From Wurfbainia villosa (taxonomy: Eukaryota > Streptophyta > Magnoliopsida > Zingiberales > Zingiberaceae): a stretch of 64,000 nucleotides of DNA. The number at the start of each line of letters is the position of its first letter. Within the stretch, counting starts at the first letter, position 1. A model generated the notes under the pieces. The model saw nothing but the letters and a program-made list of their open reading frames with translations, was not told where the DNA came from and did not search any database. Position numbers and translations under genes: made by a program. Positions 1 through 12,754 of the stretch are shown here, piece after piece. The stretch covers positions 23,391,255 through 23,455,254 of the forward strand of contig CM046008.1 in assembly GCA_025175895.1 (NCBI GenBank), given 5' to 3'.

Positions 1-1138
1 CTAAGTCATTTAATTAGGCCTTTAATTAAATGAGGCTCTACTAAATTCTCATAGCTTTGATATGAGCTAATCATTGATGTAGGCAAACACATTTTGCTTA
101 CATCATTAGCTTCTATTTAGCTATAAATTTATATGGGATAAAGATCCACATCATAATTCGCCTTGAGTTAGCTTTGGCTAATCGCCAAGACGTAGTATGA
201 TTAGGTAGGCAATCTTTTGCCAATTACATCTGATGTAACTCTTTAATAGCTTTGTTAAGTTTAGATTAGTTTAGTGCTTATTCCTAAACCAAATTCAGCC
301 GTGGCAGGCACAGAGGCCTTCTTGATATCGAGCAACGACCACTTCTAAGACAAAGCCGATGTTCGAAATCACACAAAACTAATTTTAAAACTTATGTTCA
401 AAGCTAATATATGCCTCTACTTTCTTAATTAAGTCTTAACTAAGTTTGATAGCGGGACATCACGATTGTCCACTCGCACTCTTCCAAGATAAAATGCATT
501 GCTTTGCTTTGGCAAACCCAATAACAAATGATCAAAGAAGTAGTGAGTACCAAACTTTGGTAGGCATATCGTTTAGACTTATTAAGAAATAAACTTAAAC
601 ATGCATCACATACATATTAGCATACATCACATATAAGCTAAATTAACATGCATCACATACATATTAGCATACTAAGCGTGTCATGGTTATGGCTTCTCTA
701 CAATCTTCACAAGCCAATGAGAAGATTGATTTGTCAACATAGGGATAGCATCTTCTCCAAGTGCTTCCTTTTTGGTTGTCGTGTGTTTATTGACTTCCTC
801 CTTGTAACATCATCTTCCAATGAACCCTCCATCTTTATTTTGTATATTACAAAAGGAGAAATACTCGAGTTACATTCGAGTCTAAAACTAATTTTACAAC
901 AAGATTTTAGGAGAAAGGCACGACTCGCAGGCCATATTAAGAATTACAACACACATTCACAAACTTTTTGGGACTAGGCCATAACCATGCACCATGTCAT
1001 TTTTAACTTTTAAAAGACATCGGATATTTTATTATGTTTGAAAAATTGCTAATGCAATTATCAACTCATAATAAAATTTATCCTACTTCTATATCATATA
1101 TAAAATAGAGAAAGACTATTTTTATATCCATTTCAAGT
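1..1138 (-). other. 5' leader of a minus-strand Angela-like copia element (family B)
   Basis: Untranslated leader between LTR and gag, read on the minus strand. It matches, in reverse complement, the plus-strand leaders at 6315-6900 and 14067-15050, with shared words such as the gcatcacatacatattagcat runs and the tail beside the gag start. The gag start itself would lie just left of base 1. Short ORFs here are not conserved between copies, so I call none. The element body is outside the window. Confidence 0.65.
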
Positions 1139-1153
1139 GGCTATGATAATTAC
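1139..1153 (-). promoter_or_regulatory. Degenerate primer-binding site (initiator tRNA-Met type)
   Basis: Next to the inner LTR end, the minus strand reads ggtaattatcatagccac. This resembles the usual plant tRNA-iMet site tggtatcagagc followed by cac, with a small insertion. The site is inferred from its place and partial match only. Confidence 0.35.
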
Positions 1154-3020
1154 CGTTGGGATCTCTTTATGCAAAATAGCATGCTCCGCGGAAAAATTAG
1201 GATCCCTTCCAAGTGATCCTTGCATAAAGAAAAACTCGAAAAAATAAATTTCTCAAAAGAAAACCTATCTTATAGGAGAGTTCTACCTTTGTTGCGTGCC
1301 CTTTGCAATCCCGCTTTTCCTTGGATGTATTGGATCTTTTAGCACGTTCAAATGTCCGTGCCTCTATATGTATCCACACGAGCAAGCTCTTGTCTCACAA
1401 AAGAAAACTAGAAGATCTCTCTCCTTTACTTCTTGCTAGAGAAGTCCCTAAAGGAGAGGAAGGTAGGGAAGAAGAGAAAGGAAGAAGAAGACTACTCTTC
1501 TTGCTAGCTTACACTCACAAAACCACACAACAAAAGCCTCTCCCACCAAGCTCTCACCAAGCCTTAAGCTCCAACTCAACCCTTTGGCGCCAATAGGGGT
1601 GTTTTATAGGATTTGAAAACCTTTCATCTCCTATCACATTCAATGCAATCAATGGCATTGAAAGATAATTAAACAAGGAGTTATCCTCCTTGTTTTGGAC
1701 CACATGTGGAGGAAATCCAAGGGTCAAAACCCTTTGTCTCATTCCAACTCATCAAGCTTAGGTGGCATGCTTATGTGGCATGCTTAGGTGGCATGCTTAG
1801 GTGGCATGCTTATGTGGCATTCATGGATGTTGAATTAATCTTATTAATTCAATAAGCTTATGTTATCATATTGAATTAATCTCATTAAATCAATAAGGTA
1901 ACATATTGAATTAATCTTATTAAATCAATTAAGCTTAGCATATTGAATTAATCTCATTAAATCAATAAGCTAAAATTCTCTTTAAGCTTAAAGTCCAAAA
2001 ACCATTTTGTACTTAAGCTTATTCCCAAATTATTCTAGTCAAACTAGAATGCACTAATTCTTCTAATCATCATGCTCTTTGTGTGTGACCCTATAGGCTC
2101 TCATAACGTTGGCAGTGGATCTAAACTCTTTTAGATACACAAGCAATGAGCGGCATCTAGCAATACATCATTGCTACCCAAGTTACGAGATAAGTCAAGA
2201 TCCAACTAACCTTTCCGTGACTACTATAATGTATGACCGTGTCCTTCTATCCTTAATATCAGATTGACCAATGAGGCATAGACCGTGTCATCCTCGATCA
2301 ATCTATGTGTTTCTTGATCCCTGAGTAAACTAACTCAATCAAATGAGCTCAATATCTCATATTGACTCATTCGAGCATGGCCATGCATTTTAGTAGTTCT
2401 ACTCAATCAAGGGGCCCACAGATATCACTCCGTCATATGGGAGGATAGATCCCATCTACATCACTCACATCCCTCCGCATAATTTGTTATATACCCAGTA
2501 ATCGCCTTTATGGTCCACCCTGTTACGGGTGACGTTTGACGATACCAAAGTACATAACTCCTTATGTAGGGAACCGTAGTGACTTCAGGTTTGAGGACTA
2601 TTCATACCAATAGTCACATGAGAAAGTTTATGACACTCATATGACGATCCATGAAACTTTCTCATGGCGGGTCAGTTCAGTATATATTCTCTAATATATA
2701 CCCATGTGTCAACTTGATATCATATATCCATGACTTGTGAGATCAAGTCATCAATTGACCTACATGCTAGTCTTTATGTATTAATATTGCCCTTGCATAT
2801 TAATACTTGACTAGGAACATTTAGGAAAGTGTTCTCTACAGCCTCTCATAATCAATTCTGCCAATTGATGTGTAGATAAGAAACCATTTAGCATTATTAT
2901 ATTTAATTTAGGTCAATACAAGACGTAAATATAATAACCAATCCTTTGCCTTTATAGAATATGATACAAAATGTTCCCTATTCAACCATCACATGATTGG
3001 TTCTAGGGCTATAACTAACA
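1154..3020 (-). repeat. LTR of Angela-like copia family B (minus strand)
   Basis: On the minus strand it starts TGTTAGTTATAGCCCTAGAA at 3020, as do the LTRs at 10597 and 17888 on the plus strand, and it is about 1.87 kb long. The inner end near 1154 is degenerate, where the expected CA is not clear. The base just outside 3020 is not a polypurine tract, so this is a 5' LTR (or solo LTR), not a 3' LTR. The LTR carries 13-bp and roughly 35-bp tandem repeats in its second half. Confidence 0.8.
1759..1820. repeat. 13-bp tandem repeat in LTR B
   Basis: Five copies of taggtggcatgct (g/t variants). Longer imperfect repeats follow at about 1831-1970, built from attgaattaatct and attaaatcaataagc words. 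The same array, with other copy numbers, is seen at about 13380-13545 and 18960-19140 in the plus-strand LTRs. Confidence 0.85.
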
Positions 3021-3443
3021 CATACTCTAAAGGTACAACAGGTATATCAACATAGTATATAAATACAAGCATATACCGTCTATCCAAATAAACAACATAA
3101 AAATGCGATATCAAGTTCTCTACGCTATCTGATCCAACTCAACATATATCAAACATATATATATATATGTAGAAGATTAGATCAACTCACAATATACTCT
3201 AGCTACAGTGTCAAGGTATCTAATGGTCTCGTCTAAATTCATACTAGTATCCCACACAATCGATAACAAATGCAAGAAACATGCATGAATATGATGTACA
3301 CCCAAATGCTAGCATAGTACAATCAAATGCAATCATTAATAATCATATATATATAGACCACATCTATATATATATTAATCTCAACCATCTATATATATAC
3401 ATACATATATGTATCTATATAGTAATATGCAAAGCGCCATAAG
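3021..3443. other. Unassigned AT-rich segment
   Basis: About 420 bases between an LTR outer end and a broken copia RNase H. They hold several (TA)n runs (about 3151-3167, 3347-3376, 3390-3424) and no ORF of note. They match none of the element parts seen elsewhere in the window. They may be the original insertion target or a MITE-like filler; I cannot tell which. Confidence 0.5.
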
Positions 3444-6214
3444 ATGAAATATTCTTTAGTCCTTCTCAAGTACTTAAGAATATTCTTGGCTACTATCGAT
3501 GGCGCTCACGGATCTCGATTGGTATCTACTCGTCATGCTCAAAGCATACGAGACATCGGAGAGTACACAACATGGCGTACATGATAGATCCTATAGCGGA
3601 TCGTAAGGGATCTTATCCATGCGGTCTCTCTCCTCTCTAGAAGAGGACTTTGAGTCTTGAAAGACTCACACCATGTGACATCGGCAGAAGTCCTTTCTTG
3701 GAATTCTGCATGGCAAGCCGAAGTAATACCGTGTCAATGTATGTACTCTGACTTAGGCCAAGCAATCTCTTAGATCTATCTCTATAGATCTTGATGCCTA
3801 GAATACAGGCTGCTTCACCTAAGTCCTTCATTGAGAAGCACGTCCCGGACCAAGTCTTCATGCGGTGTAGCGAAGGGATGTCATTCCCAATGAGTAGTAT
3901 GTCATCCACATACAATCTGAGGAAGACAACTATGTTCCCATTAACCCTCTTGTAGACACGGGTTCATCTTCATTCTTGATGAAACCAAACTGTTTGATCG
4001 CATCATCGAATCGAAGATTCCGGCTCAGAAGCTTGCTTTAGCCCATAAATGGACCTTTGCGGCTTGCATACCCGATTATGTCTTTGTGGATCTACAAAAC
4101 CCTCGGGTTGTGTCATGTACACATCCTCGAGTAAGTTTCCATTGAAACGCGGTTTTGACATCCATCTGCGGATCATAATCGTGGTATCGTGGTATCTTTG
4201 CAATAGCAAGCAAGATCCGAATGGACTTAAACATCGCCCCTTTGGAGAAAAGGTTTCATCATAGTCAATACCATGAATTTGCTTGAAACCTTTAGCCCAA
4301 TCGGCCCTTATAGGTATGCGTAAGTCCATCCATGTCAGTCTTTCTCCTAAAGACCCACTTACACCCAATGGGTTTGACCCCTTGGTGGATCGACCAAAGT
4401 CCATACTTGGTTGGTGTACATGGATTCCATCTCGGATCTCATGGCGTCTAGCCATTTCTCAGAATCTGGGCTCATCACGGCTTCTGATGGGAGGTAGGCT
4501 CATTCTCAATGAGCATAACGTCATCATGGTCGGACAAGAGAAATGAGTATCTCTCGGTGACGGCGTACCCTATCGGACTGCGAGAGGAGGTAGGTCTACT
4601 TGAGCAGTGGTTGTTCCACAACTCTTTGTGCAACAACCTCATCACCCACAACACTTTGTGGTTCTGTTCAACCTCCATCAAGGCCTCGTGCTATGGTCCT
4701 TATCTTGAATTTCTTCAAGATCGAAGGTACTCCCACTAGTTTTTCTAGAAACAAAATCCCTTTCTAGAAAAACCCAGTCTTTACCACAAACACTTTGTCT
4801 TTGGGGAATGTAGAATAATATCCCTTTGTATCCTTGGGATATCCAACAAAATAGCACCTATCGGATTTGGGTCCCGGTTGTATGCGAGACTTGGCGTCGA
4901 GCGTAAGCCTCACAACCCCAAATCCTCATAAAAGACATCTTGGGATTTTTCCCTGTCCATATCGTATATGGTGTCTTTACCACACCTTGGATGGTACGGT
5001 TAAGGGTAAAGAAGGCTTTGTGTCTAGAGCATATCCCCAAAGGATATAGGAAGATCTGTGTGACTCATCATAGATCGTACCATATCGATAAGTCACGATT
5101 CCTCCTTTCGGATACACCATTCCAGCTTTGTGGTGTTCGGGAGGAGTGAGTTGGGATAGAATCCCACACTCGGCTAGATAGTCACGAAACTCATGGCTAA
5201 GGTATTCACCACCTCGATCGATCGAAGTATCTTAATACTCTTGCTGGTTTTGTACTTCATTCTTGAATTCTTTGAACTTTTCAAAAGTTGATTTATGTGT
5301 CATAAGATACACATAACCATATCTCTTGAAGTCATCAGTAAATGTAATGAAGTACACTTAACCACCTCTAGCGGCAACATTGAAAGGACCACATACATCA
5401 CTATGTATAAGTCCTAACAAATCATTGCTCTTTATTATGTCCACTAAAAGGAGTCTTGGTCATCTTGCCTAAAGGCAAGACTGCATGTCTCATATGATTC
5501 AAAATCAAATGAGTCTAGCACCCCATCATTATGGAGCTGAGATAAGCGACTCTCATTTATGTGACCTAAGCGACAATGCCAGATATAGGTTTGGTTCAAC
5601 TCATTTGACTTGAACCTCTTGGTACTTATGTTATAGATAGGGTTCTCTAAGTCTAGAAAGTAGAGTCCGTTCATTAGAGGTGCACTACAATAGAACATAT
5701 CATTTAAATAAACTGAACAACATTTGTTCTTTATTATAAATGAAAATCCTTTCTTGTCCAACAAGAAAGCTGAAATGATGTTCTTAGTTAAGCGGGCACA
5801 TAACAACATTCATCTAATTCTAGTACAAGCCCGGAGGCGAGAGATAGATCATAAGTTCCTACTCTGGCGGCAACCCTTGCTCCATTGCCTACTCGTAGGT
5901 CCACCTCGCCCTTTGTCAATGCTCTGCTATTTCTCAGCCCCTGCACATTGGTACAAATGTGAGATGCACATCCGGTATCTAATACCCATGATGAAGAAAT
6001 AGATAGATTGACTTCTATAACATTTATACACAGTAGAAGTCTCACTTCTCTTCTTCTTAAGATCTTCGGTATGCCTTGCGATTCACGCTTCCGATGTCAC
6101 GCTTCCTTGCGGAAGCAAGCCCCTTCCTTAGCTACCCCTCCTTTGGGTTTAAGTTCTTTGCCTTTGCCCTTGGCAGGACTTTCCTTACCTTTAGGCTTGC
6201 CCTTGCCTTTCAGC
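3444..6214 (-). pseudogene. Truncated Angela-like copia gag-pol polyprotein
   Basis: Minus-strand copia polyprotein remnant in the usual copia order. From 6214 leftwards come the gag tail with a Lys/Gly-rich stretch and zinc knuckle, protease with the VLDTGCASHIC active site (about 5950-6000), the GAG-pre-integrase block (about 5450-5800), integrase (about 4860-5440), RT (about 3620-4500) with YVDDILLIGND near 3880-3915, and only the start of RNase H. Frameshifts break it into pieces of 60-150 codons. The RNase H end and 3' LTR are missing, replaced at about 3444 by unrelated DNA, and the gag N-terminus is lost in the gap. The family A copy at 35524-39402 is its closest full-length relative here. 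Many indels fall at CAG/CTG words and may be sequencing errors. Confidence 0.85.
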
Positions 6215-6314
6215 NNNNNNNNNNNNNNNNNNNNNNNNNNNNNNNNNNNNNNNNNNNNNNNNNNNNNNNNNNNNNNNNNNNNNNNNNNNNNNNNNNNNNN
6301 NNNNNNNNNNNNNN
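6215..6314. other. Assembly gap of exactly 100 N
   Basis: A round 100-N run, the usual placeholder for a scaffold gap of unknown size. To its left is a minus-strand copia gag; to its right is a plus-strand copia leader. The two sides are not adjacent parts of one element. Confidence 0.98.
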
Positions 6315-6900
6315 TAAGTCAAAAGCGATATGCCTGCAAAGCTTGGTACTCACTACTTCCTCGATCATTTTGTTGTTGGGTTTGCGAAGCAAAGCAATGC
6401 ATTTATCTTGGAAGAGTGCGAGTGGACAATCGTGATGTCAGCTATCAAACTTGGTTAAGACTTAATTAAGTTTTCTTAATTGGTTAAGAAAGTAGAGGCA
6501 TATATTAGCTTTGAACATAAGTGTTAACATTAGTTTTGTGTGATTTCCGAACATCAGCTTTGTCTTAGAAGTGGTCGTTGCTCCGATATCCAAGAAGGCC
6601 CCTGTGCCTCGCCCGGACAGAAGTGGTTTAGGAATAAACACTAAACTAATCTAAAACTTAACCAAAGCTATTAAGAGTTACATCAGATGTAATTGGCAAG
6701 ATTGCCTACCTAATTATACTACGTCTTGGGCGATTAGCCAAAGCTAACTCAAGACGAATTATGATGTGGATCTTTATCCCATATAAATTTATAGCTAAAT
6801 AGTATCTATGAGAATTTAGTGGGAGCCTCATTTAATTAAAGGCCTAATTAAATGATTTAGGTATGATACTTAACTTTGCATTTTAATGTTGTAGATCACC
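6315..6900 (+). other. Copia family B leader, first unit
   Basis: Non-coding leader upstream of the gag remnant. It matches 14640-15050 on the same strand and 1-520 in reverse complement, including aattaagttttcttaattgg and the tail gatgtggatctttatcccat. No ORF is conserved. Confidence 0.7.
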
Positions 6901-7880
6901 ATGTCATCTAACACGACACACCCCCTCAACTTGCGATCTGTCCTTGAGAAGGACAAGCTCAATGGAGCGAACTTTCTTGGTGAGTATAGGAACTTGAGGA
7001 TTATCCTCAAACAAGAAGCATAACTGTATGTCCTAGAAGCAGTCTACACTGAAACACCCGCCCCTCGACCACTCGTCTTGAAAAGGATGCTTATAAGAAG
7101 CATCAAGATGGCGCATTAGATGTGTCATGTCTTATGCTTGCCACCATGAACTACGAGCTTGAAGCAACATGAGAACATGGATGCCTATGATATGGTTGAG
7201 CATTTGAAACAACTATATCAAGGACAAGCTAGGCACGAGCGTTTTGAAGTGTCTAAGGCTCTTTTTGCATGCAAGATGCAGAAGGAACACTGTAGGAACT
7301 CACGTACTCAAAATGATTGGATGCGTTGAGAACCTTGAAAGACTAGGTTTTCCAGGCGAGAATTGGCAAGATGTTATCCTGCAATCGTTAGGAAGCATAT
7401 AATCAATTCGTCATGAATTATAACATGAATGAAATTGATAAACCTTTGTGAGATTCTCGGCATGTTAGAAGCTAGAACCAAATCTCAAGAAGAAAGTTAA
7501 CAATGTACTAATGGTCAAGAAGGGCAAAGGTAGCGCAAAGGCAAGGTAAGACCCAAGCCAAAGGCAAGGCCAATTCATCCACTTCAAAGGGTAAAGGTAA
7601 AGTACCTAAGGAAGGGGTGCTTCCATTCTTGGTGAGGTGGACACTAGGCGCTGCAAAGTCTACCTTGAGAAGTAAAGAATAAAGAAGTGGGACTTACGCC
7701 TCGGTATACACGTTATAGAAGTTAATCTATCTATTTCTTCTACATGGGTATTAGATATCGGATGTGCATCTCACATTTGTAATAATGTGCGAGGTGAGAA
7801 ATAGTAGACAAATGGCAAAAGCGAAGTAGACCACGAGTAGGCAATGGCGCAAAAGTTCTTCTTTGTATTTGTAGGAACAT
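6901..7880 (+). pseudogene. Decayed copia gag and protease, first unit of the array
   Basis: The gag starts at the ATG of 6901, and the first residues after it resemble the intact family A gag at 39402 (LRSVLEKDKLNGANF block). The MDAYDMVEHLKQLYQGQA block near 7170-7225 is also clear. Stops and frameshifts follow quickly. In the protease, the active-site triplet DTG reads DIG (isoleucine codon at 7757-7759), so the aspartic protease would probably be damaged even if the frame were open. The Lys/Gly-rich linker and zinc-knuckle region at about 7520-7680 is badly scrambled. It encodes no functional protein as it stands. Confidence 0.75.
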
Positions 7881-10545
7881 ATTCTTTGTCTTTGCCAGGC
7901 TTATCTTAGAACTAGAGGAGTGCTTATATGTACTGCATTGACAAAGAACATAATTTACGTATCTTGTTTAGACAAGAAAAACTTTTCTTTTATAATAAAG
8001 GACAAATGTTGTTCCATTTATTTGAATGAAATGTTCTATTGTAATGCACCACTTATGAATGGTCTCTATGTTCTAGATTTAGAAAACCCAATTTATAACG
8101 TAAATACCAAGCGGTTCAAATCGAATGATTTGAACCAAACATATCTCTACAGCATGTCGCCTAAGTCACATAAATGCATATCCCAACTCCATAAAGATGG
8201 ATTATTGGACTCATTTGATTTTGAATCATATGAGGTATCGAATCTTGCCTTTTAGGAAAGATGACTAAAACTCCATTTAGTGGACATGGCGAGAGAAGCG
8301 GCAGACTTGTTAGGACTCATACATCTTGATGTATGTGGGCCTTTCAATGTCGAAGCAGGAGGAGGCTATAAGTACTTTATTACTTTCACGATGATATGAG
8401 TAGATTTGGCTACTTATATTTGATGAGACATAAGTCGAATCCTTTGAAAAGTTCAAAGCATTCAAGAATGAAGTACAAAACCAACTTGGTAAGCGTATTA
8501 AGCTACTTGATCGGATCGAGGTGGTGAATACCTTAGTCAAGAGTTTCGTGATCACTGGTGAGTGTGGGATAATATCCCAACTCACTCCCCTGGAACACCA
8601 CAATGGAATGGTGTATCGAGGAGAAATTGTACTCTATTAGATATGTACGATCAATGATGAGCAGTGATCTACCTACTTCCTTTTGGCTCTAGCTAGCTTT
8701 CTTTCACACTATCGCCCATCAAAAGCCGTAGAAAAGACACCATATCTGATATGGGTAGGAAGAGTCCCAAAATGTCTTTTATAAAGATTTGGGGTTGTGA
8801 AGCTTATGCGTCGAGTGTCTCATAAACTAGGACCCGATCGGATAAGTGTTATTAGGATATCCCAAAGGAAACTAAGGGATATTACTTTTACAATCCACAC
8901 TTGGCAAGTGTTTGTTGCTTTGTTCTTTCTAGAAAGAGAATTTATTTCTAGAAAAACTAGTGGGAGTAAAATTCATCTTGAAGAAGTTCAAGATGATGGT
9001 GATAACACTAAGGATGGAAAGGAACCACAAAGTGTTGTGGATGAGAAATTGTTGCCCAAGAGTTGTGGAACAAACACACATTCAAGTAGACCAACCTCTT
9101 TAGATATAATCAGCGAGATATTAGATATTCTTTCTTGATTATGATGGCTTGTCGATCTTGGCGAGCCTACATCCTATATCAAGCTATGATGAGCCAGTTA
9201 GAAATGGCTAGAGGCCATGAGATCGAAATGGAATCCATGTACACTAACCAAGTATGGAAGGTTGATCCAAGAAAATTGGGTGTAAGTGGGTCTTTAAAGT
9301 AAAGTGACATGGATAGTAATAAGCATACCTATAAAGGTAGATTGGTGGCTAAAGGATTCAAACAAATTCATTGACTATGATGAAATCTTTTCACGATTCT
9401 GCTTAAATCCATTCGGATCATACTATGCTGCCTACCACGATTATGAGATCTGGCGGATGGATGTCAAAACTTTTAAATGAAGCTACTCGAGGATGTGTAC
9501 ATGACACTGAGGTTTGAAGATCAAAGCATCTAAAGGTATGCAAGCTGCAAAGGTCCATTTATGGACTAAAGCAAGCCTCTCGAAGTGGAATCTTGATTGA
9601 TGATCAAAAGAGTTTGGTTTCATCATCAAGAATGAAGATGAACCTTGTGTCTACAGTTGTATTTCTTGTCTTGTATGTAGATGTATCTAGATGACATACA
9701 ATGATATTCCCTCACTCCGGTCTGTGAAGATGTGGTTAGGAATTGTTTCTCGATGAAAGACTTAGGTGAAGTGCCTATATTCTAGGCATCAAGATCTATA
9801 GAGATAGATCTAAAGATTACTTGGCCTAAGTCAGTACATACATTGATAAAGTGCTAGATCGTTTTGCTGCAAAATTCCAAGAAAGATTACGCCTTTATCA
9901 CATGGTGTGAGTCTTTCGAAGACTCAATGTCCCTCTTCTAAGGAGGAGAGATCGCATGGATAAGATCCCTTATGCGTCGCCATAGGGTACTCTATCATGT
10001 ACGCCATGCTGTGCATATGCTCGTGTCGTATCTTTGAGCATGACGAGTAGATACATCGGATCGGTGAAATCAGTCCATGGCGATCAAAATATTCTTAAAT
10101 ACTTACGAAGAATGAAAGAATATTTCTCGATATTTGGAGCAATGAGGAGCTAGGTGTGATAAGAGTTTCTCAAGCACAAGGATGACTATAGATGCAATCG
10201 AATACGTGTTATGGTGGGTTTATGAAGGAAGAGAAGAGTTAGCGTGATTCAACAAGCCACTATATTCTCGATCGATACAAAGGAAAATTATTTGGCTCAT
10301 AAGTTCATCGATGAACTTGGGGTAGTTCCTAGCATTGCAGATCAATAGACCTCTATTGTGACAACAATGGGGCTATTGCGAGCTAAGGAACCTCGATCAC
10401 ATCTCGGACCAAACACATCGCACGGCGCTTCCATCTCATTCGAGAGATCATCGATAGAGGAGATGTGAGGATATCAGTCTGAGTGAAGCTAACATTGCGG
10501 ATCCATTGACCAGGCTTTGCAGAGGAAGCATGATGGTCACACTAG
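7881..10545 (+). pseudogene. Decayed copia integrase, RT and RNase H, first unit
   Basis: The GAG-pre-integrase block is at 7920-8255, the integrase core at about 8300-8700 and its C-terminal part at 8800-9130. RT follows at about 9190-9880 and RNase H at about 10200-10530, ending at the polypurine tract. Compared with the second unit (15072-17790) it carries dozens of 1-6 base gaps. The RT catalytic block near 9670-9700 is broken: after LYVD the frame is disrupted by a small duplication of gtatctagatgacat type. Many gaps coincide with CAG/CTG words in the second unit. Confidence 0.75.
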
Positions 10546-10581
10546 GTCACTAGGTATTAGATATCATAGTGATTGGTACTA

Positions 10582-10596
10582 GTGCTAGTGGGAGAT
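10582..10596 (+). promoter_or_regulatory. Polypurine tract of copia family B
   Basis: gtgctagtgggagat lies directly before the LTR start TGTTATAGCC, in the expected place for the plus-strand primer. The same tract precedes the LTR at 17888. Confidence 0.75.
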
Positions 10597-11064
10597 TGTT
10601 ATAGCCCTAGAACCAATCATGTGATGGTTGAATATAGGGAACATTTTGTATCATATTCTATAAAGGCAAGGATTGGTTATTATATTTAAGTCTTTGCTTT
10701 AAATTAAATATAGTAATGCCTAGAAAAGTAGGTTCTTGTCTCTGACACATCAATTGAATTGATTATGAGAGGCATTTGTAGAACACTTAAATGTTCCTAT
10801 CAGTAGTATTAATATGCAAAGGCAATATTAATACATAACATGTGTAGGTCATTGATGACTTGATCTCACAAGTCATGGATATATGATATCAAGTTGACAC
10901 ATGGGTATATATTAGAGAATATATACTGAACTGACCCGCCATGAGAAAGTTTCATGGATCGTTATATGAGTGTCATAAACTTTCTCATGTGACTATTGGT
11001 ATGAATAGTCCTCAGACCTGAAGTCACTACGGTTCCCTACATAAGGAGTTATGTACTTTGGTAT
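10597..11064 (+). repeat. Middle LTR of the array, 5' part
   Basis: Family B LTR start, here TGTTATAGCCC where the other copies have an extra AGT. It aligns with 17888-18350. It is cut at 11064 by a solo family A LTR. Bases 11060-11064 (ggtat) are the left copy of the insertion's target duplication. Confidence 0.85.
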
Positions 11065-12754
11065 TGTTAGTGAAAGCCCTAGAGCCAATCATATGATGAT
11101 TGTTGTATGGACTTTATTATTGTTCCTATTTATTAAGGCATGGATATTATATTTGTATTGGTGCCAAATAACTAAATATAATAATGTCCTTGAGTAGTAG
11201 GTTCTTATCTATATCAATCGATTGGTTGAATCGATAATGAGATGATATAGAGAACACTACTCTTAATCATTCCTAGTCAGTATTAACATTCGGGGACAAT
11301 GTTTATTAAATCTTGTGACATGTGACTTAACTCACAAGTCATGGATATGAGATAGTCAAGATTGACACATGTTGAGAGAATGTATCTTGAATGACCCGCC
11401 ATGAGAAAGTATCATGGATCGTTATATGAGTGTCATATACTTTCTCATGTGTGGCTATTAGTATGACTATTAGTCCTTAGACTTAAGTCACCATGGTTCC
11501 CTACATAATGAATTGATATTACTTGGTCAAGTGTCACATGGATTAATTCGGACTATAAAGCGTTGGTATTTGATTGAATTAGATATGTAGATAAGCTGTA
11601 GATGGGATCTATCCTCCTATATGGTCGATATTCTTGATAGCGTGAGACCACGAGACCATGGCATGTAGAAATGAGTCAATATGAGATTGAGCTCATTTGA
11701 TTAAGTGAGTCTACTTATTTGGGTTCAAGATTTAGATTATATGAGACGGTCTATGCCTCGATTAGTCAATCTAGATGTCAAGGATAGAGGACATTGTCAC
11801 ATATTGTGAGAGTCACAATTAGTAGTCACAAAGGTGATGTTGGAGCTCCAACATTCTTTGTAACTAGGTAGCAATGATGTGTTGCTAGATACCTCTTATG
11901 TTCTAATCGGTTTAGGGACATTGCCAGCGTTACAAGAACCTATAAAGAAAGCACACATAAGAGCAATGGAGATTAGGTATGAGAGATATGATGAACCATG
12001 AGGATTCAGGATCATGGGATAACCAAATTGGATTAAGAGTAATCCAAATTAGACTAATTGAGTTAGACTCAAGTTGATTCAAGTGTTGAATGAGTCTAAT
12101 TTAGATTTGATTCATCAAATCAATTTAAATTAATGAATAGAGATTCATTAAATTAAATTGACGTGAGTCAAGTGGTTAGATTTGATCAACCATGGGAGAT
12201 TAGAGGTCAAGTTTGACTTGACTTGAGAGGGAAGATGAAAGGTCAAGTTTGACTTGACCAAATGCCATGTCATGATGATGACTTGGCATGGCCGGCCAAT
12301 GATGATGCTCCACATCATCATTGACTTTGTCAATTGATGCCATCATCATCAGGGTCATGGAAGATGTACATGCATGCATGTAACCCCTCATAGTGGCTCC
12401 ATTAGATGGAGTATTGATGGTGGTATGAAGTGGGATTCATCTTCAACCTTGGAACTTTCCTCCTCCTTCCTCATCTTGCGAGACACCCTAATTGCTAGCA
12501 CACTCAAGTGTGTTTTCTTCCACCTATTGCTTGTGTGGATACCATAGAGGTTCATTTATGTGACTCTGGACTCGAGAGGACTTTTGGACGACTCATTTGA
12601 CGAATCGCGCGATGTTATAGATTCTCTTAGATCTAAGGTAGATCTAGGGTTTTATACAAGCACATACATGTTTTGTTTTAATACTTCTTATGGATGTAAG
12701 GGCTTCGAGGTTTCATAGCAAAAAGCGGTTTTTGCGGCTCGGAAAAACCCAACA
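11065..12754 (+). repeat. Solo LTR of Angela-like copia family A
   Basis: A 1690-bp LTR starting TGTTAGTGAAAGCCC and ending GGAAAAACCCAACA. These are the same ends as the LTRs of the full element at 33670-42883, in the opposite orientation. It is flanked by the perfect 5-bp duplication GGTAT at 11060-11064 and 12755-12759. No internal sequence remains, so it is a solo LTR left by recombination between the two LTRs of one insertion. It sits in the middle LTR of the family B array and is therefore younger than that LTR. Confidence 0.93.

Noticed and set aside
3021..3443. Host gene promoter
   Set aside because: TATA-like words are only parts of (TA)n runs, and no ORF follows on either strand.
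1..6214. One continuous minus-strand element with the LTR at 1154-3020 as its 3' LTR
   Set aside because: The sequence right of 3020 is not a polypurine tract or RNase H end but 420 bases of unrelated DNA, so the LTR and the pol fragment belong to different insertions.
6215..6392. ORFs that run across the N gap
   Set aside because: Their residues in the gap are unknown; the frames on either side come from oppositely oriented elements.
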